64,000 nucleotides of DNA from Aquarana catesbeiana (Eukaryota > Chordata > Amphibia > Anura > Ranidae). The translations under genes were made by a program, and so were the position numbers. Below are positions 10,680 to 21,801 of the stretch, piece after piece. The stretch spans positions 237,076,015-237,140,014 of the forward strand of contig NC_133332.1 of assembly GCF_042186555.1 (NCBI RefSeq), given 5' to 3'. Numbering within the stretch: position 1 is the stretch's first letter; the number at the start of each line of letters is the position of its first letter. The notes beneath the pieces were generated by a model. That model saw nothing but the letters and a program-made list of their open reading frames with translations. It had not been told where the DNA came from and searched no databases.

Positions 10680-11510
10680 GTAATATGATGGGGAGTATTG
10701 TGAAGGGATGGGGGGCAGTGTGATGGGGGCAGTATGATGGGGTATTTTGACAGGAGGGAGGCAGTGTGACCAAAGAAGGGTATCTGGAAAGTGTGACCGG
10801 AGGGGGGAGTGTGATAAGAGGGGGCACTGTGAAATAAGGGGGCGGTGTGACAGGAGGGGGCAGAAGGATGGGGGCAGTGTGACAGGAGGGGGCAGTATGA
10901 CAGGGGGATATTGTGACAAAAGGGGGGCAGTGTGACAGGAAAAGGATACCTGGGAAGTATGACAGGAGGAGGGCAGTGTAATGAGGGAGCACTGTGAAAG
11001 GAGGGGGGCTGTGTAACAAGAAGGGGGCAGTATGATGGGGTAGTGTGACATGAGGGGGGTAAATATGTCAGAAGGGGGCAGTGTGACAGGAGGGTATTGT
11101 GCCAAGAGGGCAGTGTATCAGGGGAAAGAATGACAGGTGGGGCAGTATGATAGGTTGTGATGGGGAAATAGTATGACGTGGGTAGTGTGATAAAAAAGGG
11201 GCCAGTGTGACAGGTGGGGGGGCCAGTGTTGACAGGTGGGGGGGCCAGTGTTGACAGGTGGGGGGGCCAGTGTGACAGGTGGGGAGGTAGTGTGAACGGT
11301 GGGGAGGCAATGTGACAGGTGGGGAGGCAGTGTGACAGGTGGGGAGGCAGTGTGACAGGTGGGGGGCCAGTGTCACCGGTGACAGGTGGGGGGGCCAGCA
11401 TTATAGGTGACAAACGGGGGCCAGGGTCACAGGTGACAGGTGGGGGGCCAGTGTTATAGGTGACAGGTGGGGGCCTGTGTCACAGGTGGCGGGCCAGTGT
11501 CGGGCTTACC
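10680..11510. repeat. G-rich minisatellite (GGGGGCAGTGTGACAGG-type units)
   Basis: Variable units of about 17-25 bp built from 'ggcagtgtgacaggaggg' and 'gtgtgacaggtggggggcca'. The C-rich complementary strand gives long Pro/His/Ser frames that are artefacts. The run drifts in sequence from left to right, as in a minisatellite growing by unequal exchange. Confidence 0.85.
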
Positions 11511-11559
11511 TTACATGAGAAGTCTAAATGCAAGAAGCAGCAGCCCATGTGCTTCCTGG

Positions 11560-11792
11560 TGATGTCCACGGGATGTCCCTCCAGCGAGCACAGTTCATTT
11601 CTCAAGTGTCAGTGTATACAATGGAGAGGGGCCTCTGACCTGAGCACCTATCGGCAAGAGAGTACAAGCAGAGTGACAAACTTGTGCACTGAATCTGGTG
11701 CATGCTCGGGTCATAGGCCCCTCTCCTCTCCATTGTATACACTGACACTCGGGAAGTGAACTGTGCTCACTGGAGGGACATCCTGCGGACAT
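11560..11792. repeat. Large imperfect inverted repeat (about 85-bp arms)
   Basis: The arm at 11560-11645 (with 'agtgtcagtgtatacaatgg' and 'agaggggcc') is repeated in reverse complement at about 11704-11792 around a loop of some 60 bp. It lies inside the element at 10619-11940 and would make a strong hairpin if transcribed. Confidence 0.8.
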
Positions 11793-11975
11793 CACATAGC
11801 TGCCGATCTCCCGCTCCTCTCCCCTGTATAGTTAGATGCCAGCCCAAGGTACAGCGGGAGGTGCAGGGTCTTGGAGCCCCCACAGTGGCGTGATGCCAGG
11901 GCCCAAGTGCGACTGTTGCGACTGTTGAGACCCGCCACTGTATTAAAAACACATAAAAATCATGTGTGATGAGAA

Positions 11976-13201
11976 CCAACCTCTTTTCAATGTGTGCACT
12001 TATTTGGTCCCTTGACCTTTTCACCAAGCTTGTATCGGCAACTCACATTTATGTAAAAATTCCACATCCTGCAAGATCTGTATGTAACACCCTGGTCTTG
12101 AACAGGGATGCTGTCAAATCTAGTTTGCTAGGTGGTAACTTACCTGGCCAATTGTTAGGGGATCTTCTGATTCTTTGCCTAACTCTGAGTTTGATGCACC
12201 GCTCCCCTCTACCACTGGGTGGTATTGTCACCTATGGCATTGGGATGATAAGGTGCATATGAACTTGGAATATGAGTGGATAGGTTGCTCTAGCCAATTG
12301 GCAGGGGTTTTCTTTGACCCCATTGCCTGCTGGGAGAGCCTATTTATTTGGGAGCAGTCAGGTGATCGGGGGTTCAGCACCACCTGGTTGGCTGTCTGCG
12401 TGGACATGTGTTGAAAGCTCTCGGCTGCTAGGCCAGAATCCTGAGGCCTATCCAGGAGTTCCCTTGTTGCTAGGCAGTCTGAGGCCTACCCAGGATAAGA
12501 AGGAGCAGTGTAGGGTTGGGGCTTCATGTCGGGAGCCTAACCAAGTTGCACAGGTTCTACCAGCCGGAGAACCCCTCTTTGTCTGAGGTGAAGGGACAGA
12601 GTTGTTAACGGAGGACAACCATTCCTGTCACCAGAGGCAAAGCTTGAACCAAGGTCAGAAGTAAAGGGGAAACTGTCGCCATCAAGGGACAACGCTCCTT
12701 TTATTAGAGGCCAGAGTTTAGCATCTGAGAGAGTACCAGAGCAGCCTTATTTACTAACCGGGGATGGTGATGAAGTTGGGAAGTCTCAGTGGCAGTCAAG
12801 CCAGGGACCCAGCGGGATAGCGGGGGTGACGCTTGTAAGAGAATTCAGTCGTTGGGCTGAAGAGCGTGGGTGACTCTAGGAAGCTACAGCGGGAGGCTGT
12901 GAGATGGAGACCAGATCCTACCCAATGGGGATACCAAGTTTGGTATGTGTACAGATCTGTGTTGAAGTCAACCTACAAGTTTGGTTGCTAAGGGAAACAG
13001 TTTGGGGGCAGTTCAGCTTTAAGGTGTCCGGAGGGACATGTTCTCTAAATGGCTAGACCTGGGAGCAGGTGTAAATGGTTACTAAATAGACTCTAGGAAG
13101 GCACTGGTAGTCCCCCAACAAGTTATCTTTTGGAAGCGTTACAATACTTCATATACACTTATCAAGAGACCAAATAAGTGCACACATTGAGAAAGGGTTG
13201 G
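11976..13201. repeat. 40-bp inverted repeat flanking LTR-A
   Basis: The sequence at 11976-12015 ('gtgcacttatttggtcc') is found again as its reverse complement at 13162-13201 ('ggaccaaataagtgcac' with a few changes). The LTR-like block 12083-13143 lies between the two arms. Either an LTR landed in a small fold-back element, or this is a palindromic transposon of unknown class. Confidence 0.65.
12083..13143. mobile_element. LTR-like block A (TGTAACACC ... GTTACA)
   Basis: Begins TGTAACACCCTGG and ends GTTACA, so it has TG...CA ends. Its first several hundred bases align with LTR-B (13235): 'gtttgc', 'aattgttag', 'tctgat', the gene-like 'caggtgatc' segment and 'gggacccagcgggatagcgg'. The match is moderate and the 3' part differs. 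No target duplication is visible. It is probably a diverged solo LTR of the same family. Confidence 0.5.
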
Positions 13202-13234
13202 CGTTTATCAGGTATGAGCATACTTTTGTATATG

Positions 13235-14357
13235 TGTAGCACCCTGGTGTTTAGGCAGGGTTGCTCACAAAATTAGTTTGCCAGATAGTAAATGTTCTGG
13301 TTAATTGTTAGAAGATCCACTGATCCCTCTCTAATTCTGGAGTTGCTGCACCTTTTCTCTTCTGTCACTGGGTGGCACTGTTGCGGGTGACATTAGATCG
13401 ACAAGGGCATAGCAAGGTCAGATTATGAATGATAGGGTATTTCTGTCTGTTTCTTTAGTTGGGTGGAGTCAGGTGATCAGGGTTCTGTGCCACCTGGACG
13501 GCTGTCTGGATGGACGTGTGTTATGTCGTCCAGGGTTGCTAGGCCAGAAGCCTGCGGCCTATCCTTGGGACACCTGGATGCTAGGCTGCCTGAGGCCTAT
13601 CCAGGAGCAGGAGAAGCAGCGTAGGGTTGGGACTGCAGGACTGAAGTCCAACCGAGTTACAGAGGTTCCGCCGGATGAGGAAGCAGTTGTGGTCGGGGAT
13701 AAAGGGGAAGCAGTCGCCACTAAAGGACCTTCCACCTTATTACCAGAGACTACTGTGAGTAAGCCCGAAGAAGTACCAGAGCAGTCTTCTCACCAGCAAG
13801 TGCCAAGTCAGGGACCCAGTGGGTTAGCGGGGGTGACGCTTGAGGAGTATACAGGGGGTTAGCTGTGGAAGAGCTCAGGGGATCCAGCAGGCAGCTGGGA
13901 TCTGGAAGTCTAGTGAGAGACTGGGAACTCAGTGATTGAAGACCTACAGTGGGAAACTGTGAGATAAGAGAAGAACAGTATTCTGTGCCAAGTTCTGTGT
14001 GAAGATCTTTGGAAACTGTTAAAAGCTTAGTTGCCATAGGAGACAGCAGTCCTGCCAATACAGGAGTTGCATTCGGTTGGAGGCTTTGAACTGAATAGCT
14101 GTCTGCCTATTGTGTCTCGGAGTCTGCTAAATGTAATTGCATCTACCTAAGAGTGTCCTGGCCCTAACCTCCTCTCCCACATTCTTGTTAAGAGACAATA
14201 AATCTCTTCATTCGCATTCAAAAAGTGACTGGCGCCCATCACTTCATCTTGCATTACACCCACCATGCCTGGTAACCCACTCTACGAGGATAGATGTCAG
14301 CTCTCCCTGACTCTGGAGGTCACCATCAGGCCTCTAGAGGTCCGGGAGGCCACTACA
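13235..14357 (+). mobile_element. Solo LTR (LTR-B, 1123 bp)
   Basis: Begins TGTAGCACCCTGG and ends CACTACA, flanked by TATG on both sides (13231-13234 and 14358-14361). It contains an AATAAA signal near 14198 ('gacaataaatctcttcattc') followed by U5-like sequence, which suggests + orientation. No gag, pol or primer-binding region adjoins it, so it is best explained as a solo LTR left by recombination. The frame at 13425-13862 is not a recognised protein. Confidence 0.7.
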
Positions 14358-15141
14358 TATGTTTTATAGATGTGTTTTATTATGTCTAAATAAATTGTTG
14401 GTTTAACTTTATTCAGAAGACTTGGCTGAGGATATCTTGTATACATTCTGTATATAATACTGTTTGAGTTAAAATGTACTGTTTTGTAGTGGCCCTTTTC
14501 TGTTCCTGTCTCCTCCTAGTACCTGGGTTTCTCCAGGGACTCCGCCAAGCGCATCGAGACCCTTCGGGGTAAGACTGCGCTAAATCAAGATACCTCTCAA
14601 CTCAACCTTGTGGGGATCAATAACACAAGCTGGTTTTACTTCAAATTTTTATTTGATTTTGCCTCCTGCATGTAAGTGGAGGAAGATTATATTTAGAAGT
14701 AAGAACTGAAGTATTAGTATAATATTTAACTTGTTGCTGACCCTTAAAGAAAAAGGATGGATGGCAAGATTGTTTTGTGATCACATAAGTAGAATGGTGT
14801 ACATAAACCTCCTCTCCAAATCCCTGCTCCAGACATCTTCACTTTCTTGCTCTCGTCTTTTTGGTGTGCTGCTTTGAAACTGGCTGCTCCTTAGAGGTTC
14901 TTTTGTACCAAGGAAAGGGGGTGAAATCAAATTCTAGAAGGCTGCAGAGCACACAGAAAGCAGAACTTTGCGGATTAATATGTCTGGGTTGTGGAGCACA
15001 GTGGTAAATGTAAAATACATCTGTATACTTGCCTTAAATGATCTGTACATCTTATGAGCCTAGAGTTCTGTAAAATGTTATGTTTGCATGTCCTCTAAAC
15101 TCCTCTAAACTCCATTACAATGTTCTCTTTGTGTTCTCTAG
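14358..15141. other. Sequence upstream of the GT6 exon; nothing firmly identified
   Basis: Probably intron of the GT6 gene. There is one splice-like segment (acceptor at 14518-14519, donor at 14569) that I could not tie to the GT6 stem region. It ends in a pyrimidine-rich acceptor 'ttctctttgtgttctctag' ending at 15141. Confidence 0.5.
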
Positions 15142-15276
15142 GAGGTCAGATGTCTTAATGGTAACACCCTGGCTTGCCCCAATCATATGGAATGGCAGTT
15201 ATAACATAGATATTCTGAATGCACAGTTCCATCAGAGAAATGTCCGTGTTGGCATTACTGTTTTTGCTATAAAAAA
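15142..15276 (+). CDS. GT6 family glycosyltransferase, penultimate coding exon
   Basis: The exon is 135 bp, the same as exon 6 of human ABO as I recall it. It is bounded by a pyrimidine-rich AG acceptor and a GTAAGT donor at 15277. After one base completing a split codon it reads RSDVLMVTPWLAPIIWNG, then the NIDILNAQF stretch and ends in FAIKK, with the last Lys codon split 2+1 onto the next exon. VTPWLAP(I/V)(I/V)W and NIDIL are hallmarks of the GT6 family (ABO, GBGT1, GGTA1, A3GALT2), which add GalNAc or Gal in alpha-1,3 linkage to glycan acceptors in the Golgi lumen. This exon holds the start of the catalytic domain. The membrane anchor and stem exons were not found in the window. Confidence 0.93.
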
Positions 15277-16062
15277 GTAAGTAGAGAAAAAGTATAAAAT
15301 CCTCTATTTTGGACTAGATTGTGTGGTAGCACTGTTAAAAGCAACTCATGAACAAGGAGGTGATGCCTTTGTGTAATGACATTGAGCATTGAAGGTGCAA
15401 TATATTGGGAAACTACCAGTCAACAGAACTTCCTAAGTTAACAGGATTACATTTTATTAAATATAACGATGTTAGCGCAATAGAGAGAGCCCATAAAGTG
15501 CTTTGGTAACACAATGAGATCAATAGTTGAACAAGTGTGTCAACCTTTCAGGGGAAGGATCACAAGTCTTCTTCAGTAATGCTTACAACAGAAGATGGCC
15601 AAGCAGGTGAGTCACATGGCACAAGGTCAATATAACCTGCTAGCTTCACCCAAACACATAAAACTAAGCATAAGTAAAAACATGCATCTAGTACAGGAAA
15701 CAGCTAATTGCTTCTTAGCAGATTAAACAACAAACAACCATACTGTTCTTTTTATAAAAAATGCAGTTTGAACATTTTGACCTTATAAGGGAACTATGAT
15801 CAAATGAATTTATAACAGATTAGAAAAAACTATATTAACAAATGTGAATTGCAGTTTTGCCAACATACTGTATTTTTCCTGCTATTTTAGATAACTTTAA
15901 ATACTATGATGGCATTATGCGATTGGTTTTACTCTTAACGGAGTCCCACTCTTTTGTTACCTTTATATATATTTTAATTTGGGAGTTACTATAAAATAAC
16001 AAGAACAAGATTTTCCCAAGTTACTTAATTGGATTACATTACACACTGTATGACAATAAATA
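15277..16062. other. GT6 intron start; possible PLE-derived stretch
   Basis: No coding sequence. About 15430-15760 resembles PLE terminal repeats: on the minus strand it has CTGAAGAAGAC and GAAAGGTTGAC near 15537-15580, but no supported stems. The rest is AT-rich and unassigned. Confidence 0.35.
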
Positions 16063-16824
16063 CGTATTTATCGGAATATAACACGCACCCCAAGTTTAGG
16101 AGGGAATTTTAAGGAAAAAAATTTTTAGGAGGGAAGTTTAAGGAAAAAAAACTTACATTTAAATGCCCATCAATGCAGCCTTATCGGTGTCCATCTGCAG
16201 CCTTGTCAGTGTCATTGCAGCCTTGTCAGTGTCATTGCAGCCTTTTCAGTGTCAGTGCAGCCTTGCCCCGGTGTCCATTGCAGCCTTGTCAGTGCAGCTT
16301 TGCCCCAGTGCAGCCTTTCCCCAGTGGTCATTGCAGCCTTGTCAGTGCAGCTTTGCCCCAGTGCAGCCTTTCCCCAGTGGTCAGTGCAGCCTTGTCATTG
16401 CAGCCTTGCCCCAGTGCCCATTGCAGCTTTGCCCCAGCGCAGCCTTGCCCCCAGTGTCCATTACAGGGCTGGACAGATTTAAATATGTCGCCGAGATTGC
16501 AGGGGCTCGGCAGAGCGGAGCGAGCGCCTCCGAGATCACAGGGACTGGGCGGAGCTGAGATACACATAGCCGAGTGTACTCGGCTCTTCTCGGCGCCGCT
16601 CAGTCACTCCCAGTCCCGCCCTATGATGGACATAACACAGGTCCAATGGCGGGACTGGGCGTGACTGTGAGCGGAGCTGAGAAGAGCCGAGTACACTCAG
16701 CTATGTGTATGTCAGCGGCGATCGCTCCGCTCACAATCAGCGGGGATCGGTGTATAACATGCACCCACGATTTTCCCCTGATTTTAAGGGGAAAAAAGTG
16801 CGTGTTATACGCAGATAAATACGG
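16063..16824. mobile_element. TA-flanked MITE (762 bp)
   Basis: Inverted termini CGTATTTATCGGAATATAAC and, in reverse complement from the right, CCGTATTTATCTGCGTATAA, extending through ACACGCAC. The flanking dinucleotide is TA on both sides (16061-16062, 16825-16826), as for Tc1/mariner-type elements. The interior has a minisatellite (16175-16460) and a palindromic segment around 16570-16720 with CGGCTCTTCTCGG-like arms. No transposase. Confidence 0.8.
16175..16460. repeat. Minisatellite inside the TA-flanked MITE
   Basis: Degenerate units built from 'tgcagccttgtcagtg', 'cattgcagcc' and 'tttgccccagtgcagcc', about 18-36 bp long. The Cys/Ser/Ala/Leu-rich frames across it are artefacts. Confidence 0.85.
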
Positions 16825-16826
16825 TA

Positions 16827-17531
16827 TGTATATTAGATGCACGAATAAAAGACATCTGAACTGTTAAAGCCAAAACATTTAGTGTTGGATTGAGTATGGA
16901 AGAATTAGAACCTCATGCCAGCGTTTTATTGCGGTCTGAGTTCCAGCTGGAAATATTTGCCCTCCCAATTTGTCCTTGTCAGCAGAACAGAAAGAAGTGA
17001 GAAATGTTATAGTTGTCACTGTGTATTGCCACCCCCAAAGAAGCCAATTGGTTATTTTGGGTTCTCTGTTCTGCGGCTTGGCCCTAAGAGCCACCTCAGC
17101 CCCTCTGGCACACCTGGTTGAATACAAATCACTGCAAGCATGTATAGAGACTCAAGTATAAAGAACCTTTACCTGGCCGTGAGCTGCTACCAGGAAAATC
17201 GACACATACCCATTTAGAGATAAATGCACTTAATGTGCATTCAATCTATTGGTATAAGTTTAGGATAAATGGCAGTAAAACATAAATGAGCACACAGCAG
17301 GTACATTTGAACAGTCTGCTAGACAGCGTAATAACTAAGCCAAAGTGACTAAGATCAGGTTCTATACCACTAACTCAATACTCAAAATCAATACGGATAA
17401 TAGCAAATCAGCAATAAACAATGTAAATAAACGTTAAATGCAGTATGCGTGATACTACTACTACTGTGGTTTAGAGTACACTTCAAGTGATTTGCTGGGG
17501 TATGGTGCAGCATGTCCCAAGGGGCACCTCA
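16827..17531. other. GT6 intron, nothing recognised
   Basis: No long frame and no clear terminal repeats. Likely old, decayed repeats. Confidence 0.45.
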
Positions 17532-17744
17532 TTAAAGCCTCGTACACACAATCGGCTTTTTCGCAGACAAAATCTCGGACTTTTGTCTGAAGACGTGTGC
17601 CTGGATTTTGTCTTGCATACAAACGGCAAGGAATTGTCAGACAACAAACACGAACGTAGTGACATACTACGTGGTTTTTCAGCTCTTTAGTGCCACCCTG
17701 TAGGCTCCTTCTGCTAATTTTGTATTAGTGGAAGTTTGGTGAGT

Positions 17745-17820
17745 GTTTCGCGCTTTTCATTTCGCGCTTTTCATTTCGCGCTTTTCAGTTTGCGCTTTTT
17801 ATTTCGTGCTTTTCAGTTCA
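17745..17820. repeat. 14-bp tandem repeat (TTTCGCGCTTTTCA)
   Basis: About five units, degrading to the right (TTTGCGC, TTTCGTGC). It lies within the left part of the Harbinger remnant. Confidence 0.85.
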
Positions 17821-18003
17821 TTTCTGAACGGCCGTTTGTCAACCAGACATGTTGCGGAATTGGAGATAACGTGTTATTTATTATTGGCCTTGGAGTTATT
17901 GCTTTGAAGTCCAGTCCAGGAACAGGAGGAGGAGGCGTTCTTGGACCAAAAATTTGTTGCTTTATTAATCGTGACCAATTATGTCATATGCCTTTGCTGT
18001 AGG

Positions 18004-18120
18004 AGCTCCAGGAGAATAATCAAGATGATTTTCAGAATTATCTCCGGATGACGGACCCCTGCTTTCATCAACTCTTGGCATTGTTGACCCCCTAGATTAA
18101 GAAGCAGGACACATGCATGA
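18004..18120 (+). pseudogene. PIF/Harbinger transposase N-terminal fragment
   Basis: Reads NYLRMTDPCFHQLLALLTP, then a TAG stop at about 18094, then IKKQDTCMR. A YLRM...F..LL..L.P.I.K.DT.MR pattern is the N-terminal part of PIF/Harbinger DDE transposases, which start by binding DNA. The DDE core is missing: the frame is lost by about 18125 and replaced by AT-rich sequence. The identification is from the motif pattern only. Confidence 0.6.
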
Positions 18121-18208
18121 GGCTTTTATTTTATTTTTTGGTTGAATAATGATTTGATTTGTTATATTTACTATATTTTTGGATGCATAGAATGCACTTT
18201 TTGGTTAA

Positions 18209-18681
18209 AGCGGAGTTCCACACAAAAATGGAACTTCCGCTTTTCGGAACCCTCCCCCCCTCCGGTGTCACATTTGGCACCTTTCAGGGGGGTGCAGATA
18301 CCTGTCTAAGACAGGTATTTGCACCCACTTCCGGCATAGACTCCCATGGGAGTCTATGCCTCTTCCCGTCCCCACCGCGCTGTCTCCTGGGAACACACAG
18401 CTCCAAGGAGAGAGCGGGGACCACTTGGGACGCGCAGCGCGACTCGCGCATGCGCAGTAGGGAACCGGGAAGTGAAGCCGCAACGCTTCTCTTCCTGATT
18501 CCCTCACCTAGGATAGTGGCGGCAGCTGCCGAGAACCGAGCGGGTTCTCGGCGTCCCCTGCCGACATCGCTGGACCCTGGGACAGGTAAGTGGCCATGTA
18601 TTAAAAGTCAGCAGCTGCAGTATTTGTAGCTGCTGGCTTTTAATATTTTTTTTTTTTTGGCGGTGTGGGTGAACCCCCGCT
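18209..18681. mobile_element. TTAA-flanked MITE, nested in the Harbinger remnant
   Basis: Termini AGCGGAGTTCCAC and GTGAACCCCCGCT are inverted repeats, with TTAA on both sides (18205-18208 and 18682-18685). The interior is GC-rich, with short hairpins such as 'cctgtctaagacagg', 'ggcatagactcccatgggagtctatgcc'-type arms, and 'gccgagaaccgagcgggttctcggc'-type arms. TTAA duplications are typical of piggyBac-like elements. Confidence 0.75.
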
Positions 18682-19365
18682 TTAAGTTCTGTTGGCAGAT
18701 AGCATGTCTAATTTTATTTGTTTTCTTTTTTTAATGCACAATAAAAAAATTGTGGAGAATAATACTTGGCTATGTGTTTTACTTCAAATGACAGTTTGGG
18801 AGTAGGCAGTTGCATTTAAAAAAATACAATGTAAAATTGACAAGGGACACCAACATAGTTGTATCTTTGACCTTAAAAACTACGGGATAATGGTGTTGTG
18901 GTAACTTGCCCAAAAAAAAAAAAAGCATAATAATATTATTCCTTTGAAAATGCGTTTGCAATAACTCCATCAGTATCACCAGCAAAGCAGCTTCATTATT
19001 ATCCCATTAAAGAAGAAGAGCATGTGCACTGCATTTCGAGATTTCATAATTTGCCACGTCACGGATGTTAATTCTCCATTATGAACGCTTGTTTACAAGA
19101 CTGACCACTTCTGGCTTGTTCTTGCTTCCGAGCATGCGTGTTTGTACTTTGGACTTTTGTCCGATGGACTTGTGTACACACGCTCGGAAAATCTGACAAC
19201 AGACATTTGTCCGCAGAAAATTTTAAAACCTGCCATCCAACATTTGTCCACGGAAAATCCGACAACAATTGTCCGATGAAGCGAACAAACGGTTGGATTT
19301 TCCACCAACATCCTGTCATCACACACTTCCCGTTGGAAAATCCGATCATGTGTACGCGGCTTAAC

Positions 19366-20330
19366 TAAGCAAAGGGGCAAAAGGTCTCTGGGTAGCAACT
19401 GTTAAGGGGCAGTCTTTAGTCCTGAATCTTCAGCCAGATAAACGTTGGGACCCTGTAACCATTGACACTCTTTTTAGGTAGGTCAACAAGGCCTACAGAC
19501 AGCACTATAGCCTTATAGAAGCTGGTTAGGTAGTTCCTAAAGGCTCATTTGGGGTAGCAAGTAATGGCTACAAGGCCCTCCCACCGGACCCAGTGAATCA
19601 ACAGAAGTGGTGCCTCTGGATAGGAGTCTCCTCTGGGTTTCCCATGGCGACTCCTGTAGACAGTACAGCAGGTCTATATCTTGGCAGTGGCTTTGGCTCT
19701 CCACACTCATGTCACAGCTCTGCATGGTATGGTTTCCAGTGACACAGTTGCAATATATCTCACTCTTTGTAAAGGCACCCAGCAACATGGCCTTCTCACT
19801 CTCGCTATCTCCCCCCAAACGGAACTCCAGTAAAACTTGCCCAGGCAAAACTTCTTGCTCTCTCCTCCCTGTAAAACAGGGCTCTCTTGGAATTCATTTG
19901 TCCCCATTTGCTTGTGTAGCAGGGAGCTGGCTATCTTACCTGCAGTATCTGAAGACACTCTGCAACATTGTTGCTGTGAGACTGTTTCCCTCTAGTGCCA
20001 GCTAAGACTCTGTATCAGCACATTCTGTCAGCAGAGCGATTACCTCCACAGAGCAAAGAATACAGGAAATTGTACTCCCAGGACTCAAGTTTCACATTCA
20101 GATTGAACTGTATGGAACTACAAGTGCCAGCATGCTATTTGGGAAAAGGAACTAGAGACTCCATTTTGCTGATCTGAGGAGTTTTTCAGTCACCGCTCTG
20201 TATGAAACTTTACTGAGCAACCTTTGATCATACAGCTTGGTCTGTGTCAGCAGCGCTGAACTAAGGACTGCTTTTGGCTAATCTATGCCTATGTATCTAC
20301 AGTCTACCACAAACTGGTTCATTCTCCACA
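19366..20330. other. GT6 intron, nothing recognised
   Basis: Mixed-composition sequence without a long frame or recognisable termini. The 3' part may be upstream sequence of the LTR element whose gag-protease segment follows, but I see no proof. Confidence 0.4.
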
Positions 20331-20334
20331 AATA

Positions 20335-20890
20335 GTCCTTTCCAAAGAATGCGTCTGTCTAAATTGTGGAGGAGTAGGTCACTACTATCGAGAATGCCCT
20401 AGTCCGCTGAGGTGGACAGAAGACTGGCATGGACCGCAAAGAAGTAACCCAAGGATGGCGAGAAGGCCTGGGCCTTCACAAAGAACTTTCATTGATTCTA
20501 CAAGAGAACATTGGAGGACACCTGCAGTGTATGCTGTTTCAGTGAGGAATTGGCCTCCAGAACAATGCCAGAAATGGACTTCTCAATGCCGGAAGCCAAA
20601 GAAAGCACGAGTTCACTCACACCAACCTGCTGTTCCAGATACTACCACAAAGCCTCCTGCCCAGTTGGTAGGCCCTTTGCCTATAGTGCCTGTTTTGATG
20701 GAAGGAATCTATACGAGGGCCATTCTTGATTCAGGTGCTCGGGTTACTTTGCTGACCAGAGACTTTTACTAGAGGTATTTGTCATATGTGCCCCTGCAAA
20801 AGTTGGAAGATATAGAGATCCAGGGTATTCAGATGGAGGATTACCCTTGTGATGGCTACCTGTGGATCAAGTTATCATGTGATCCATTGA
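20335..20890 (+). pseudogene. Retrotransposon gag zinc knuckle and aspartic protease fragment
   Basis: One frame encodes a CCHC knuckle CLNCGGVGHYYREC (Cx2Cx4Hx4C, about 20352-20393), a basic linker, and then a protease-like stretch with ILDSGARVTLLTR (DSG active-site variant) near 20721-20759. A TAG follows at about 20770, and the same frame continues with protease-like text to 20890. This is the gag end and protease start of an LTR retrotransposon, probably Ty3/gypsy-like. It is interrupted by the hAT piece at 20901, and RT and integrase are absent. Confidence 0.65.
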
Positions 20891-21801
20891 GGGTTGGAAA
20901 TAGGGATGGACGAATGGTTTGGCCCGAGCATAGGTTCGGGCCGAACTTTCGCTGATCAGACGTCAGCTGAACAGCTGAACAAATGGGTAGTTCAACGGTT
21001 TGTTCGGCCCCCCGAACCGACCACAATGCATTGTGGCGCTGAACAGTGCATTGCAAGCCCTCATTGGCTGAAGCAGTGAAAGCTTCAGCCAATCAGGGCA
21101 CAGAGCACTGTCAGAGTCATGATTGGACACTGTCATCGTGAGTTTATCCAATCATGGCTCACAGTCTAAGTATTCTTTTCAATGGCAGCCATTTTCAGTG
21201 TGATTTCGGCGTGGAGAGAGATAGAACAGGGCTCTGTTCAATGTTATTAGTTAGTTAGCATGCTATACTGTGCTATTTTGCTTCAATTGTCAGTGTAGAA
21301 TATTAGTTTAGTGTCAGTCTAGGGATAGTGTGAGTTTAGTGAGGAGGACCATCATTCAGCTTTGCATAGTGTGCAGCTAGAGTAGGGACAGCTCAGATAG
21401 TTTCACTGTAGTGTGGTGAGACCGTGTCATTCATAAATACAGTGGGGACAGAAAGTATTCAGACCACCTTACATTTTTCACTCTTTGTTATATTGCAGCC
21501 ATTTGCTAAAATCATTTAAGTTCATTTTTTTCCTCCATTAATGTACACACAGCACCCCATATTGACAGAAAAACACAGAATTGTTGACATTTTTGCAGAT
21601 TTATTAAAAAAGAAAAACTGAAATATCACATGGTCCTAAGTATTCAGACCCTTTGCTCAGTATTTAGTAGAAGCACCCTTTTGATCTAATACAGCCATAA
21701 GTCTTTTTAGAAAAGATGCAACAAGTTTTTCACACCTGGATTTGGGGATCCTCTGCCATTCCTCCTTGCAGATCCTCTCCAGTTCTGTCAGGTTGGATGG
21801 T

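Larger units (their letters stand above)
10619..11940. mobile_element. Non-autonomous hAT-like element with minisatellite core
   Basis: Starts CAGAGGC and ends GCCACTG, with flanking 8-mers TCTTAAAA (10611-10618) and TATTAAAA (11941-11948) that differ at one base, as expected for an aged hAT target duplication. The interior has a long G-rich minisatellite (10680-11510), a large inverted repeat (11560-11792), and 'cagtggcgtgatgccagggccc' near the right end. It encodes nothing credible. Confidence 0.65.
17535..19360 (+). mobile_element. PIF/Harbinger element remnant (defective)
   Basis: Termini are AAGCCTCGTACACACAATCG on the left and, reverse-complemented from the right, GCCGCGTACACATGATCGG, next to TTA triplets, as in PIF/Harbinger elements. 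Inside are a 14-bp tandem repeat (17745-17820), a transposase fragment (18004-18120), a nested MITE (18209-18681), and further ATCGG/TTTTCC-rich subterminal repeats (19140-19350). The body is too short and decayed to be autonomous. Confidence 0.7.

Noticed and set aside
10485..11413. Pro/His/Ser-rich frames up to 266 residues
   Set aside because: Complement of a G-rich minisatellite; no coding signature.
13425..13862. 145-residue frame
   Set aside because: Lies wholly within solo LTR-B; no known domain, and the related LTR-A does not keep it open.
14520..14568. Possible small upstream GT6 exon (AG acceptor, GTAAG donor, 49 bp)
   Set aside because: Splice-like borders only. No frame resembles the GT6 stem region and 49-bp matches with such borders arise by chance; needs RNA-seq.
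15537..15580. Hammerhead-like CTGAAGA ... GAAAGGTTGAC on the minus strand
   Set aside because: The core words are present but no stem I or stem II pairing can be drawn, so I kept it only as a hint of PLE origin.
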